A stretch of 5,958 nt of DNA from Haloferacaceae archaeon PL-Br10_E2g29 (GTDB lineage Archaea > Halobacteriota > Halobacteria > Halobacteriales > Haloferacaceae). Position 1 is the first letter of the stretch. The number at the start of each line of letters is the position of its first letter. A model generated the notes under the pieces. It saw only the letters and a program-made list of their open reading frames with translations. It did not search any database and was not told the DNA's origin. Both the position numbers and the translations under genes were made by a program. Below, one piece after another: positions 1 to 5,070 of this stretch. The stretch lies in NCBI GenBank assembly GCA_001563965.1, contig LKMS01000097.1, positions 1 to 5,958 on the forward strand. Direction: 5' to 3'.

Positions 1-323
1 AACTCGGTGCCAACGCGGATGTCTTCGGGCGTCAGTTCGGCTTCGACCGGCCAGATGTCCTCGCGAAGCCACGCGCCGAGCGGTTTGTCGTCGGCGTAGC
101 CCCGAAGTAGCGTCATGGCGACGTGGGTGTGGGCGTTGACGAGTCCCGGCATGACGAGCGAACCGGTCGCATCGAGCGTTTCGTCGGTGGTCACGTCGTC
201 GTCGACGGCGATGATTTCGCCGGCCGCGCGGTCGACAAGGACGTTTGCCTTCCGAACGTCGTACTCGGGCGTGAGGACGTGGCCCCCCTCGATCGAAAAA
301 ACGGCTGCGGTGTCGTCGGTCAT
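1..323 (-). CDS. mtaD: MTA/SAH/5'-deoxyadenosine deaminase family amidohydrolase, N-terminal part (runs off the left edge)
   Basis: The visible 107 residues begin MTDDTAAVFSIEGGHVLTPE and show the small beta-rich flanking domain (about residues 7-58) followed by the start of the amidohydrolase TIM barrel. The metal-binding HxH motif is in PGLVNAHTHVAMTLLRG (His65, His67), followed by DKPLGAWLREDIWPVEAELT, a stretch typical of the MTA/SAH deaminase branch (MtaD/DadD). That family deaminates the adenine ring of S-adenosylhomocysteine, methylthioadenosine or 5'-deoxyadenosine to the inosine form and so helps dispose of SAM by-products in the cytoplasm. Substrate preference cannot be read from this piece, and the remaining metal ligands and catalytic residues lie outside the window. 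The start at 323 is the first Met of the conserved N-terminus and has a TATA-like box about 27 nt upstream. A related haloarchaeal amidohydrolase such as a guanine or cytosine deaminase is less likely. The symbol is a family-level name. Confidence 0.85.
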   Translation of the reverse strand, partial: MTDDTAAVFSIEGGHVLTPEYDVRKANVLVDRAAGEIIAVDDDVTTDETLDATGSLVMPGLVNAHTHVAMTLLRGYADDKPLGAWLREDIWPVEAELTPEDIRVGTE

Positions 324-346
324 ACCGGCGGTTTGCGCGCGGGTCC

Positions 347-352
347 CTTAAT
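347..352 (-). promoter_or_regulatory. TATA-like box for the deaminase gene
   Basis: On the minus strand the sequence reads GATTAAGGG; the ATTAAG core is centred about 26-27 nt before the ATG at 323. That is the spacing expected for a leaderless haloarchaeal transcript, and no Shine-Dalgarno sequence precedes the ATG. The box lies in the 49 bp gap after the neighbouring gene's stop codon, so the deaminase probably has its own promoter even though the upstream gene is on the same strand. The transcription start is inferred. Confidence 0.45.
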
Positions 353-372
353 CAGTCAGGTTGTCGTCGGCG

Positions 373-1212
373 TTAGGCGTCGGCGGCCGCCCGAAGCCGG
401 TCGATTCGTTGGCCAAGCGGCGGCTGGACTTCGACCCACGTTCGCCAGCCGGCGGACGCGGGTTCGACGCCCCGAACCGCCGCGACGGTCTCGAAGGCGT
501 CGGCGAGTTTGTCGCTCCCGACTCGCGCGGCGGCCGCATGGTCGGCCGCAAACTGGAGTTTGCGGCCGAGCCAGAACAACACCAGCGCGGCAATCGCGAG
601 GGCAAAGAGGCCGTCGGAAAACGACAGCAGGCCGCCGAACATGCCGGTTGCGATTCCGATGACTGCGGCCGACGCGAGCGATCGGTACTCGACGTAGTAG
701 TGTCGGGCCCGTTCGGCCTCCGCCGCGAGCAACGCGCTCGCCGTGTCGCCGTCGAGTTCCGCCAGCACGTAGTCGGTGACGAGCAGCCGGCGGCGACCCG
801 GCAGTCCACGAACCGAGACTTGAATCGAGTTCTCACCGACCGTGTCGACGACGTCGATGCCGGCGGGTTTGTAGCCTGACGGTTCGAGCAGCGAATCGAG
901 CGTCTCGGATTCGCCCGCGGTTGGTGGGCGGCTGTCGCGCATCGACTGGACGACCAGCGGGGCGACGAGCGCGGCGAGCAAAAACAGGCCAACCGCGGCG
1001 ACGACGAACCAGGCGGGGTCGATGACGACTTGGAGGGCAACGGCGGAACCGGCGAACGGGTCGACAGGGGCGGTGAGTGGGCTGACTGGTACGGCGAGCG
1101 GATCGACGGAGCCAGCAAGCGAATCGACGGCGGCGGCAAGCAGACTGCCGGCGGTCGAACTCGGCTGGGTCGCGAGACCGAACATACTGGCGGCTCGGTT
1201 CGAGAGCGCCAT
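373..1212 (-). CDS. Membrane protein with a degenerate M48 (HtpX-like) peptidase domain, probable pseudoprotease
   Basis: A 279-residue protein. Residues 1-25 are an unremarkable N-terminus, 26-60 are seven-residue repeats, and one membrane helix covers about 65-89. Residues 128-175 resemble the M48 core: RRLLVTDYVLAELDGDTASA is the strand and helix that normally precede HExxH, but the zinc site reads A164-E-A-E-R168, keeping only the Glu. Two more helices (about 178-217) follow, then LQFAADHAAAARVGSDKLAD, where the third ligand Glu of the family's E(Y/F)xAD motif is Gln220 while A223-D224 is kept. The C-terminal HPPxxxRIxxL motif reads QPPLGQRIDRL (263-273). All the landmarks occur in family order, yet every metal-binding residue is changed, so proteolysis is not expected. 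The reading frame is intact, so this looks like a selected non-catalytic protein, not decay. The start at 1212 (MALSNRAASM) is preferred because upstream Met codons would run into hisG; Met10 at 1185 is an alternative. The function is unknown; the M48 assignment is my motif reading. Confidence 0.75.
   Translation of the reverse strand: MALSNRAASMFGLATQPSSTAGSLLAAAVDSLAGSVDPLAVPVSPLTAPVDPFAGSAVALQVVIDPAWFVVAAVGLFLLAALVAPLVVQSMRDSRPPTAGESETLDSLLEPSGYKPAGIDVVDTVGENSIQVSVRGLPGRRRLLVTDYVLAELDGDTASALLAAEAERARHYYVEYRSLASAAVIGIATGMFGGLLSFSDGLFALAIAALVLFWLGRKLQFAADHAAAARVGSDKLADAFETVAAVRGVEPASAGWRTWVEVQPPLGQRIDRLRAAADA
1033..1137 (-). repeat. Five degenerate 21-nt (7-residue) tandem repeats in the M48-like gene
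   Basis: Residues 26-60 of the M48-like protein divide into AAAVDSL, AGSVDPL, AVPVSPL, TAPVDPF and AGSAVAL. Positions 4 and 7 are mostly Val and Leu/Phe, and Asp/Ser-Pro recurs at positions 5-6. The last unit has drifted. In the DNA the 21-nt period is visible as recurring (g/a)tcgac and agc blocks. The repeats sit directly before the first membrane helix and probably form an extended spacer. Confidence 0.6.
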
Positions 1213-1228
1213 AGCGGTTGCGCTCTCG
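1201..1228. repeat. Perfect 8-bp inverted repeat enclosing a start codon
   Basis: CGAGAGCG at 1201-1208 and its exact reverse complement CGCTCTCG at 1221-1228 are separated by 12 nt. The ATG of the minus-strand M48-like gene (1212-1210) lies in the 12-nt loop. It could be an operator or an mRNA hairpin that presents or hides the start codon. It could also be chance, since GC-rich DNA produces such pairs fairly often. Confidence 0.45.
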
Positions 1229-1264
1229 GGTTGCCGTCGGTGATTCCACAAGCGCCGGCCGTTC

Positions 1265-1300
1265 CGAGAGGGAAAGACAGTTGGCCCACCGGCGAGAGGG
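1265..1300 (+). repeat. Direct repeat CGAGAGGG upstream of hisG
   Basis: CGAGAGGG occurs at 1265-1272 and again at 1293-1300, 28 bp apart, in the divergent region before hisG. The second copy ends 6 nt before the hisG ATG and could act as a weak purine-rich ribosome binding site. No clear TATA box is visible about 27 nt upstream of that ATG, so hisG may have a leader. Confidence 0.35.
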
Positions 1301-1306
1301 TCGGGT

Positions 1307-2152
1307 ATGCGCATTGCCGTACCCAACAAAGGCCGGCTCCACGAGCCGACCGTCGAGCTACTCGACCGCGCGGGGCTCGCCATCGAGAACGGCGCGGCCC
1401 GAAAGCTCTACGCCGAGACGGTCGACCCCGACGTGACGATTCTCTTCGCTCGCGCGGCAGACATCCCCGAGTACGTCGACGACGGGGCCGCCGAGGTCGG
1501 CATTACGGGACTCGATCAGGCCCGCGAATCAGGGTGTGAGCTCACCGAGCTGTTGGATCTCGAGTTCGGTCGCTGTCGACTCGTCCTTGCTGCACCCGAG
1601 GACGGCGATATCACCGAACCCGCCCAGCTCGCGGGCAAAAAGGTCGCCACCGAGTTCCCCCGGATCACGCGGGCCTACTTCGACGAGAAGGGTATCGACA
1701 CCCAAATCGTCGAGGTCACCGGCGCAACCGAACTCACCCCGCACGTCGACATGGCCGACGCCATCGTCGACATCACGTCGACGGGAACGACGCTCGCGGT
1801 CAACCGGCTCTCGATAATTGACGAAGTGCTTTCGAGCTCCGTTCGCCTGTTCGGCGACCCCGACCACACCGACGACGAGAAAGTCGCCCAACTCGTGACG
1901 GCGCTGGAGTCGGTTCTCGCCGCCGCGGGCAAGCGGTATCTGATGATGAACGTCGCCGAAGCGCATCTCGACGCCGTTCGCGACGTGATTCCCGGCCTCG
2001 GCGGGCCAACCGTGATGGATGTCGCCGGCAGCGACGATGTTGCCGTTCACGTCGTCGTCGACGAACGCAACGTCTTCGAGGTGATCAACGATCTGAAACG
2101 GGTTGGTGCGACCGGTATTCTCGTCACCGAAATCGAGCGACTGGTCGAGTAA
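1307..2152 (+). CDS. hisG: ATP phosphoribosyltransferase, long form
   Basis: HisG joins ATP and PRPP to give N1-(5-phosphoribosyl)-ATP, the first and committed step of histidine synthesis, in the cytoplasm. The 281-residue length fits the long form (HisG_L), which carries its own regulatory domain and does not need HisZ. Residues 1-11 (MRIAVPNKGRL) are the canonical start; AEVGITGLD (62-70) and TELTPHVDMADAIVDITSTG (141-160) are family signatures, the latter containing the PRPP-binding loop and its TG turn. Residues about 208-281 (YLMMNV, VVDERNVFEVINDLKRVGA) form the ACT-like C-terminal domain that binds histidine for feedback inhibition. No other his gene is in view, in keeping with the scattered histidine genes of haloarchaea. 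It is divergent from the M48-like gene (94 bp between start codons) and convergent with the small membrane gene at 2227. No clear TATA box was found. Confidence 0.97.
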   Translation: MRIAVPNKGRLHEPTVELLDRAGLAIENGAARKLYAETVDPDVTILFARAADIPEYVDDGAAEVGITGLDQARESGCELTELLDLEFGRCRLVLAAPEDGDITEPAQLAGKKVATEFPRITRAYFDEKGIDTQIVEVTGATELTPHVDMADAIVDITSTGTTLAVNRLSIIDEVLSSSVRLFGDPDHTDDEKVAQLVTALESVLAAAGKRYLMMNVAEAHLDAVRDVIPGLGGPTVMDVAGSDDVAVHVVVDERNVFEVINDLKRVGATGILVTEIERLVE

Positions 2153-2198
2153 GCAGCGCGGTTGACGTGGGTGGTACGTCGTGACGGCGGTTTGTGCC

Positions 2199-2223
2199 AA
2201 ATCGCGGCCTGCTGCGATTTTTT
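2199..2223 (+). terminator. Hairpin plus T-tract, likely hisG terminator shared with the convergent gene
   Basis: AAATCGC (2199-2205) pairs perfectly with GCGATTT (2214-2220) around an 8-nt loop, and the right arm runs into six T residues (2218-2223). It begins 46 nt after the hisG stop and ends 3 nt before the stop codon of the minus-strand membrane gene. The T-tract favours stopping plus-strand transcripts; the hairpin could also affect the opposite one. A weaker pair, GACGT (2164-2168) with ACGTC (2176-2180), lies just upstream. Confidence 0.5.
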
Positions 2224-2226
2224 GCC

Positions 2227-2616
2227 CTATCCCGGCGCAGTCATCGCAATCGTGAGTATCCCGAACATAACGGTTCCGAGGATGATCGTGATAATCACGT
2301 GAATCGCGGTGATGTACGCGCTCGTCCGGCGGGATTGGCCGTAGAGATAGTGGATTGCGAGGCCATCCAAAACGAGTGCGACGAGCACCCCGATTCCACC
2401 CGGAACCGAAAACAGCTGCGTGCCGACCGAAACCAGTGCGGGGACGATTCCCACGCCGAGTGCGGTGACCGCCGGCACATCGCCCAGCACGTTGCGGGCG
2501 GCGAGATGGGCGGTCAGCGATAAAAACAGCGCGAGCAGCCCGACGGTGCCAATAATCGCCAGCGGCGTTGGCTCGGCCTGCAGCACCACAGGCATCGACA
2601 GGGTGACGGGCGACAT
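2227..2616 (-). CDS. Small four-helix membrane protein, haloarchaeal conserved family of unknown function
   Basis: A 129-residue very hydrophobic protein with four predicted membrane segments at about 17-39, 49-68, 71-93 and 100-125. Between the first two is the polar stretch AHLAARNVLGDVP, and the third contains LVLDGLAIHYLYGQSRRTSA, with Asp84 inside the helix and Arg96-Arg97 at its end. The pattern resembles small haloarchaeal membrane proteins of the DUF7473 type, but I am recalling that name by likeness and cannot confirm it. No catalytic motif is visible and no function is proposed. Met8 (ATG at 2595) is an alternative start: a TATA-like TTTAG at 2629-2625 would be too close to the 2616 ATG but about 32 nt from 2595. 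The gene follows tbp on the same strand after 90 bp and converges on hisG. Confidence 0.85.
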   Translation of the reverse strand: MSPVTLSMPVVLQAEPTPLAIIGTVGLLALFLSLTAHLAARNVLGDVPAVTALGVGIVPALVSVGTQLFSVPGGIGVLVALVLDGLAIHYLYGQSRRTSAYITAIHVIITIILGTVMFGILTIAMTAPG

Positions 2617-2624
2617 ACAAGGGG

Positions 2625-2630
2625 CTAAAC
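2625..2630 (-). promoter_or_regulatory. Possible TATA-like box for the small membrane gene
   Basis: On the minus strand CGTTTAGC lies 11 nt before the ATG at 2616 and about 32 nt before the ATG at 2595. It is only usable as a TATA box if translation begins at 2595, and the match is weak. A second weak candidate, ATAGAT, is at 2652-2647. Confidence 0.2.
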
Positions 2631-2706
2631 GCTCGTGGGTGTCGAATCTATCGTTTTGTTCGTGTATTCTCGCACGTTGGTTCGTTGGTTGTCGTCGCCG
2701 ACGGTG

Positions 2707-3267
2707 TTACTCTAGCAGGCCAAGCTCGCTGAGTCGTTCGATAATCACGTCGACCGCGTCGGCCGCGTCGCTCGGTTGTTTCCCACCGGTGATCACCAGC
2801 TTTCCGGAGCCAAAGAGAAGGGCGACAACCGAGGGTTCGTCAAGCCGGTACACCAGTCCGGGGAACTGCTCAGGTTCGTACTCGATGTTTTCGAGTCCGA
2901 GTCCGATCGCGATGGCGTTGAGATTGAGCGAGCTTCCGAGATCCGCACTCGTGACGATGTTTTGAACCGTGATTTCGGGGTCGTCCTCGACGGGAATTTC
3001 GAGCGCGCGGAGTTTGTCGAACACGATATCGAGGCTCTGGTGGACTGCTTCGGTCGAGTTGGCGCCGGTACAGACGATTTTCCCCGATCGGAAAATCAGC
3101 GCGGCCGACTTGGGTTCTTGGGTGCGGTAGACAAGTCCGGGGAACTGTTCGGGGTCGTAGTCGGCCCCTTCGAGATCCATCGCCACGCTCTGGAGATCGA
3201 GTTCCTGGCCGATCCCCGTTGAGGCGACGACGTTCTCAATCGAGATCGTATCTTTGGGATCGCTCAT
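2707..3267 (-). CDS. tbp: TATA-box binding protein (TBP)
   Basis: TBP binds and bends promoter TATA boxes and recruits TFB and RNA polymerase. The 186-residue protein is the usual archaeal size and shows the two-fold internal repeat: EQFPGLVYR at 41-48 and 134-141, 93 residues apart, each followed by an A/V-A-L-hydrophobic-F-x-SGK block ending in a TG turn. The four DNA-intercalating Phe are present as pairs 17 apart (F42/F59 and F135/F152), the same spacing as in eukaryotic TBP. A 14-nt identity, AGTCCGGGGAACTG, survives in both halves at the DNA level (2855-2868 and 3134-3147). The protein ends ELGLLE, with only a short acidic tail. The start at 3267 (MSDPKDTISIENVV) matches the family N-terminus and the TATA spacing; an in-frame ATG at 3282 is too close to that box. 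Haloarchaea often carry several TBPs; this copy sits among housekeeping genes and is probably the main one (inference). Confidence 0.97.
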   Translation of the reverse strand: MSDPKDTISIENVVASTGIGQELDLQSVAMDLEGADYDPEQFPGLVYRTQEPKSAALIFRSGKIVCTGANSTEAVHQSLDIVFDKLRALEIPVEDDPEITVQNIVTSADLGSSLNLNAIAIGLGLENIEYEPEQFPGLVYRLDEPSVVALLFGSGKLVITGGKQPSDAADAVDVIIERLSELGLLE

Positions 3268-3293
3268 TACTATTTCGAACAAGGATTGACTTG

Positions 3294-3301
3294 CTTATAA
3301 A
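3294..3301 (-). promoter_or_regulatory. TATA box of tbp
   Basis: The minus strand reads ATTTATAAGC, with TTTATAAG at 3301-3294, centred about 30 nt before the tbp ATG at 3267. Transcription would begin within a few nt of the ATG, so the mRNA should be leaderless or nearly so. It is the clearest TATA box in the window and stands out from GC-rich surroundings. The core TTATAA is palindromic, so it might also be used toward trmG10. Confidence 0.7.
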
Positions 3302-3354
3302 TATGGGCGGCACGCGGCGCTTTCGTCACCCGATTGTTTCGCCCGCGTGGCACG

Positions 3355-3360
3355 TTTACA
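3355..3360 (+). promoter_or_regulatory. Possible TATA-like box for trmG10
   Basis: GTTTACA lies about 41 nt before the GTG at 3399, which would give a leader of roughly 15 nt. The match is weak. The near-palindromic TATA at 3294-3301 is an alternative and would give a longer leader. Confidence 0.25.
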
Positions 3361-3398
3361 CCGACACGCTGATAGCGCCGCTGGCACTGTGTCGGGGC

Positions 3399-4517
3399 GT
3401 GTACTGTCTCGAACTCGCCGGCGACGAAGACCGGTTTGCAGCATGCGAGGCTGCCGCGGCGGCGACCAACGTCAACGTCGTCGCCCCCGGCGTCGCCACC
3501 GCCCGCGGGGTCGACCTCGACCGACTCCGAACGCTCGCGTACACCCGCGCAGCCAGCGACCTCATCGCCCGAACCGCCGCCGACATCGACGCGGCCGAAC
3601 GGGCGCTCTCGGTCGCGACCATCGAGCGCACCGGGTCGGTTGCGGTTCGGGCCCGCGACGTTCGCTCGACGACCGGCCTGAGCACCCGCGAAGCCGAACA
3701 ACGCCTTGGCGGCGTGCTGGTCGACCGCGGCTTCAGCGTCGACCTCGACAACCCGGATCACGAACTTCGCGCGTTGTTTTCGGGCGAGACTGAGTCGGTC
3801 TGTCTGCTCGGCTGGCTGGCCGCCGAGAGCCGCCGGGATTTCGGCGAGCGACGGCCGACCGATCGGCCGTTTTTCCAACCCGGCAGTATGGCCCCGCTCG
3901 ACGCACGCGCGCTCGTCAATATCGCCGGTGCAGCCCCCGAAACCACCGTTGTCGACCCAATGTGTGGCACCGGCGGCGTGCTGTTGGAAGCCACACTCGT
4001 CGGCGCGGACGTGGTTGGAATCGACGCCCAGTGGAAAATGACTCGTGGGAGCCGCACGAATCTCGATGCACTGCTGAGTGAACACGCTGGCACCGTCGGT
4101 CGCGACGTCGATGCCGATCCGGACACTCCCGGCTCTGTCGAGGCCGAGGTCAACGCCGCCGTCGGCACCGACACGGCCCGTACGCCGACAGCGACGATCA
4201 TCCACGGCGACGCCACCGCGCTCCCGTTGCGCGACGGCTGTGCTGACGCGGTCGTGTTCGATGCGCCCTATGGCCGCCAATCAAAAATCGCTCGTCACGA
4301 TCTGGCCGACCTGGTCGGTGGCGCACTCGCCGAGGCGCGCCGGATCGCTTCGCGCGCGGTCGTCGTCGCCGACCGATCGTGGGACGAGGCGGCCGACGCC
4401 GCCGGCTGGACGGTCGAAAATCGGTTCGAACGGCGGGTTCACAGTACGTTGGTCCGCCACATCCACGTGCTGTCAGCGGCCGATTCGACCGATGACGAAC
4501 AGACCCCGCCCGTTTAA
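3399..4517 (+). CDS. trmG10: tRNA (guanine10-N2)-methyltransferase / dimethyltransferase
   Basis: The enzyme uses SAM to make m2G and m2,2G at position 10 of tRNA. Counting from the GTG at 3399 it has 372 residues. The N-terminal part (about 1-150) is the region where this family carries its RNA-binding THUMP domain, and YCLELAGDEDRFAACEA is the family's usual first strand and helix. The Rossmann-fold methyltransferase follows: SAM-binding motif I DPMCGTGGVLLEA (186-198), acidic motif II GIDAQW (207-212), HGDATALPLRDG (269-280) and catalytic motif IV DAPYGRQSK (288-296). Motif IV is usually DPPY in this family; Ala289 replaces the first Pro. Residues 233-264 are an acidic linker-like insert. 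The 3399 GTG is chosen because homology seems to start there and the extension to the ATG at 3303 uses less typical codons, including an ATA; 3303 remains possible. It is divergent from tbp and is followed by pyrE after 25 bp. Confidence 0.9.
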   Translation: MYCLELAGDEDRFAACEAAAAATNVNVVAPGVATARGVDLDRLRTLAYTRAASDLIARTAADIDAAERALSVATIERTGSVAVRARDVRSTTGLSTREAEQRLGGVLVDRGFSVDLDNPDHELRALFSGETESVCLLGWLAAESRRDFGERRPTDRPFFQPGSMAPLDARALVNIAGAAPETTVVDPMCGTGGVLLEATLVGADVVGIDAQWKMTRGSRTNLDALLSEHAGTVGRDVDADPDTPGSVEAEVNAAVGTDTARTPTATIIHGDATALPLRDGCADAVVFDAPYGRQSKIARHDLADLVGGALAEARRIASRAVVVADRSWDEAADAAGWTVENRFERRVHSTLVRHIHVLSAADSTDDEQTPPV

Positions 4518-4518
4518 G
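4513..4518 (+). promoter_or_regulatory. TATA-like box of pyrE overlapping the trmG10 stop
   Basis: TTTAAG is centred about 27 nt before the pyrE ATG at 4543, the spacing for a leaderless transcript, and the ATG is preceded by GCGACCA with no Shine-Dalgarno sequence. The TAA stop of trmG10 (4515-4517) lies inside the box. pyrE may therefore be transcribed on its own as well as by read-through from trmG10. Confidence 0.55.
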
Positions 4519-4542
4519 CCGACGGCTCGCCGACTGCGACCA

Positions 4543-5064
4543 ATGACGAACCAGCGACTCATCGAGGCGTTGCGCGCGGCCGACGCCGTCCAGTACGGCG
4601 AGTTCGAACTCTCTCACGGCGGCACCAGCGACTACTACGTCGACAAGTACCTGTTCGAGACCGACCCATACTGTCTGAGCCGTATCGCCGAAGCCTTCGC
4701 CCTCGAAATCGACGAACCGAAACTCGCGGGCGTCGCCCTCGGTGCCGTCCCGCTCGTTGCGGTGACGGCCGTCGAAACCGGGCTTCCCTACGTGATTGCC
4801 CGCAAGAAGGCCAAAGCGTACGGCACGGCCAAGCGGATCGAGGGCCGACTCGACGCGGGCGAGGAGGTCGTCGTCCTCGAAGATATCGCCACCACCGGCA
4901 ACTCCGCCATTGATGCGGTCGAGGCACTGCGCGAGGCTGGTGCGGTCGTCAACCGTGTGCTTGTGGTTGTCGACCGCGAGGAGGGTGCGAGCGAGCGACT
5001 GGCCGAACACGATCTCGAACTCGTCTCGCTTGTCACGGCGACCGACCTGCTTGCCGACCGATAA
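4543..5064 (+). CDS. pyrE: Orotate phosphoribosyltransferase (PyrE2 type)
   Basis: PyrE transfers the phosphoribosyl group of PRPP to orotate to give OMP, the fifth step of UMP synthesis. The 173-residue protein has the PRPP-binding signature VVVLEDIATTGNSA (109-122, with E113-D114 and the TTGN turn), the flexible catalytic loop ARKKAKAYGTAKRIEG (86-101) with its Lys/Arg residues, and the orotate-side motif GGTSDYYVDKY (26-36). It has no N-terminal helix-turn-helix extension, which separates it from the haloarchaeal PyrE paralogue GfcR (PyrE1), a regulator of about 210 residues; this is the PyrE2 enzyme type. The ATG at 4543 gives MTNQRLIEALRAADAVQYGE, the expected N-terminus; the frame stays open upstream inside trmG10 but that extension has no family counterpart. 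It converges with the DUF373 gene with only 6 bp between the stop codons. Confidence 0.96.
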   Translation: MTNQRLIEALRAADAVQYGEFELSHGGTSDYYVDKYLFETDPYCLSRIAEAFALEIDEPKLAGVALGAVPLVAVTAVETGLPYVIARKKAKAYGTAKRIEGRLDAGEEVVVLEDIATTGNSAIDAVEALREAGAVVNRVLVVVDREEGASERLAEHDLELVSLVTATDLLADR

Positions 5065-5070
5065 CCGACC

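Noticed and set aside
123..879. Plus-strand open frames across the deaminase and M48-like genes
   Set aside because: Arg- and Gly-rich shadow translations; the minus-strand proteins here carry conserved motifs and membrane helices.
1213..1383. N-terminal extension of the M48-like protein to Met codons at 1314 or 1383
   Set aside because: It would overlap the start of divergent hisG and adds an Arg- and Pro-rich stretch with no membrane or domain pattern.
1529..2620. Long minus-strand open frame opposite hisG and through the small membrane gene
   Set aside because: It is antisense to hisG, which is unmistakable, has no family-like segments and lies in a GC-rich frame where stops are rare.
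2685..2715. Possible tbp terminator after 2707 (GTCGGCGAC self-complementary stretch)
   Set aside because: The stem is only four pairs with almost no loop and no T-tract follows on the minus strand.
3274..3293. TTCGAA palindrome and CAAG/CTTG pair in the tbp promoter as an operator
   Set aside because: The arms are only 4-6 bp and expected by chance; there is no second site to support them.
3219..3398. Start of trmG10 at 3219
   Set aside because: It would overlap the first codons of tbp and its promoter, and the added residues do not resemble the family.
3270..4280. Long minus-strand open frame opposite trmG10
   Set aside because: Its translation has no recognisable motif and it mirrors the strongly conserved methyltransferase.
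4078..4542. Upstream extension of pyrE inside trmG10
   Set aside because: The extension is a shadow of the methyltransferase; the family N-terminus and TATA spacing fit the ATG at 4543.
4198..5010. Minus-strand open frame opposite the trmG10 end and pyrE
   Set aside because: Low-complexity Arg-rich translation, antisense to pyrE motifs.
1307..5064. A functional module linking PRPP users (HisG, PyrE) or SAM users and salvage (TrmG10, MtaD)
   Set aside because: The shared substrates are real, but the genes are on different strands with separate promoters, so co-regulation is not supported by the sequence.
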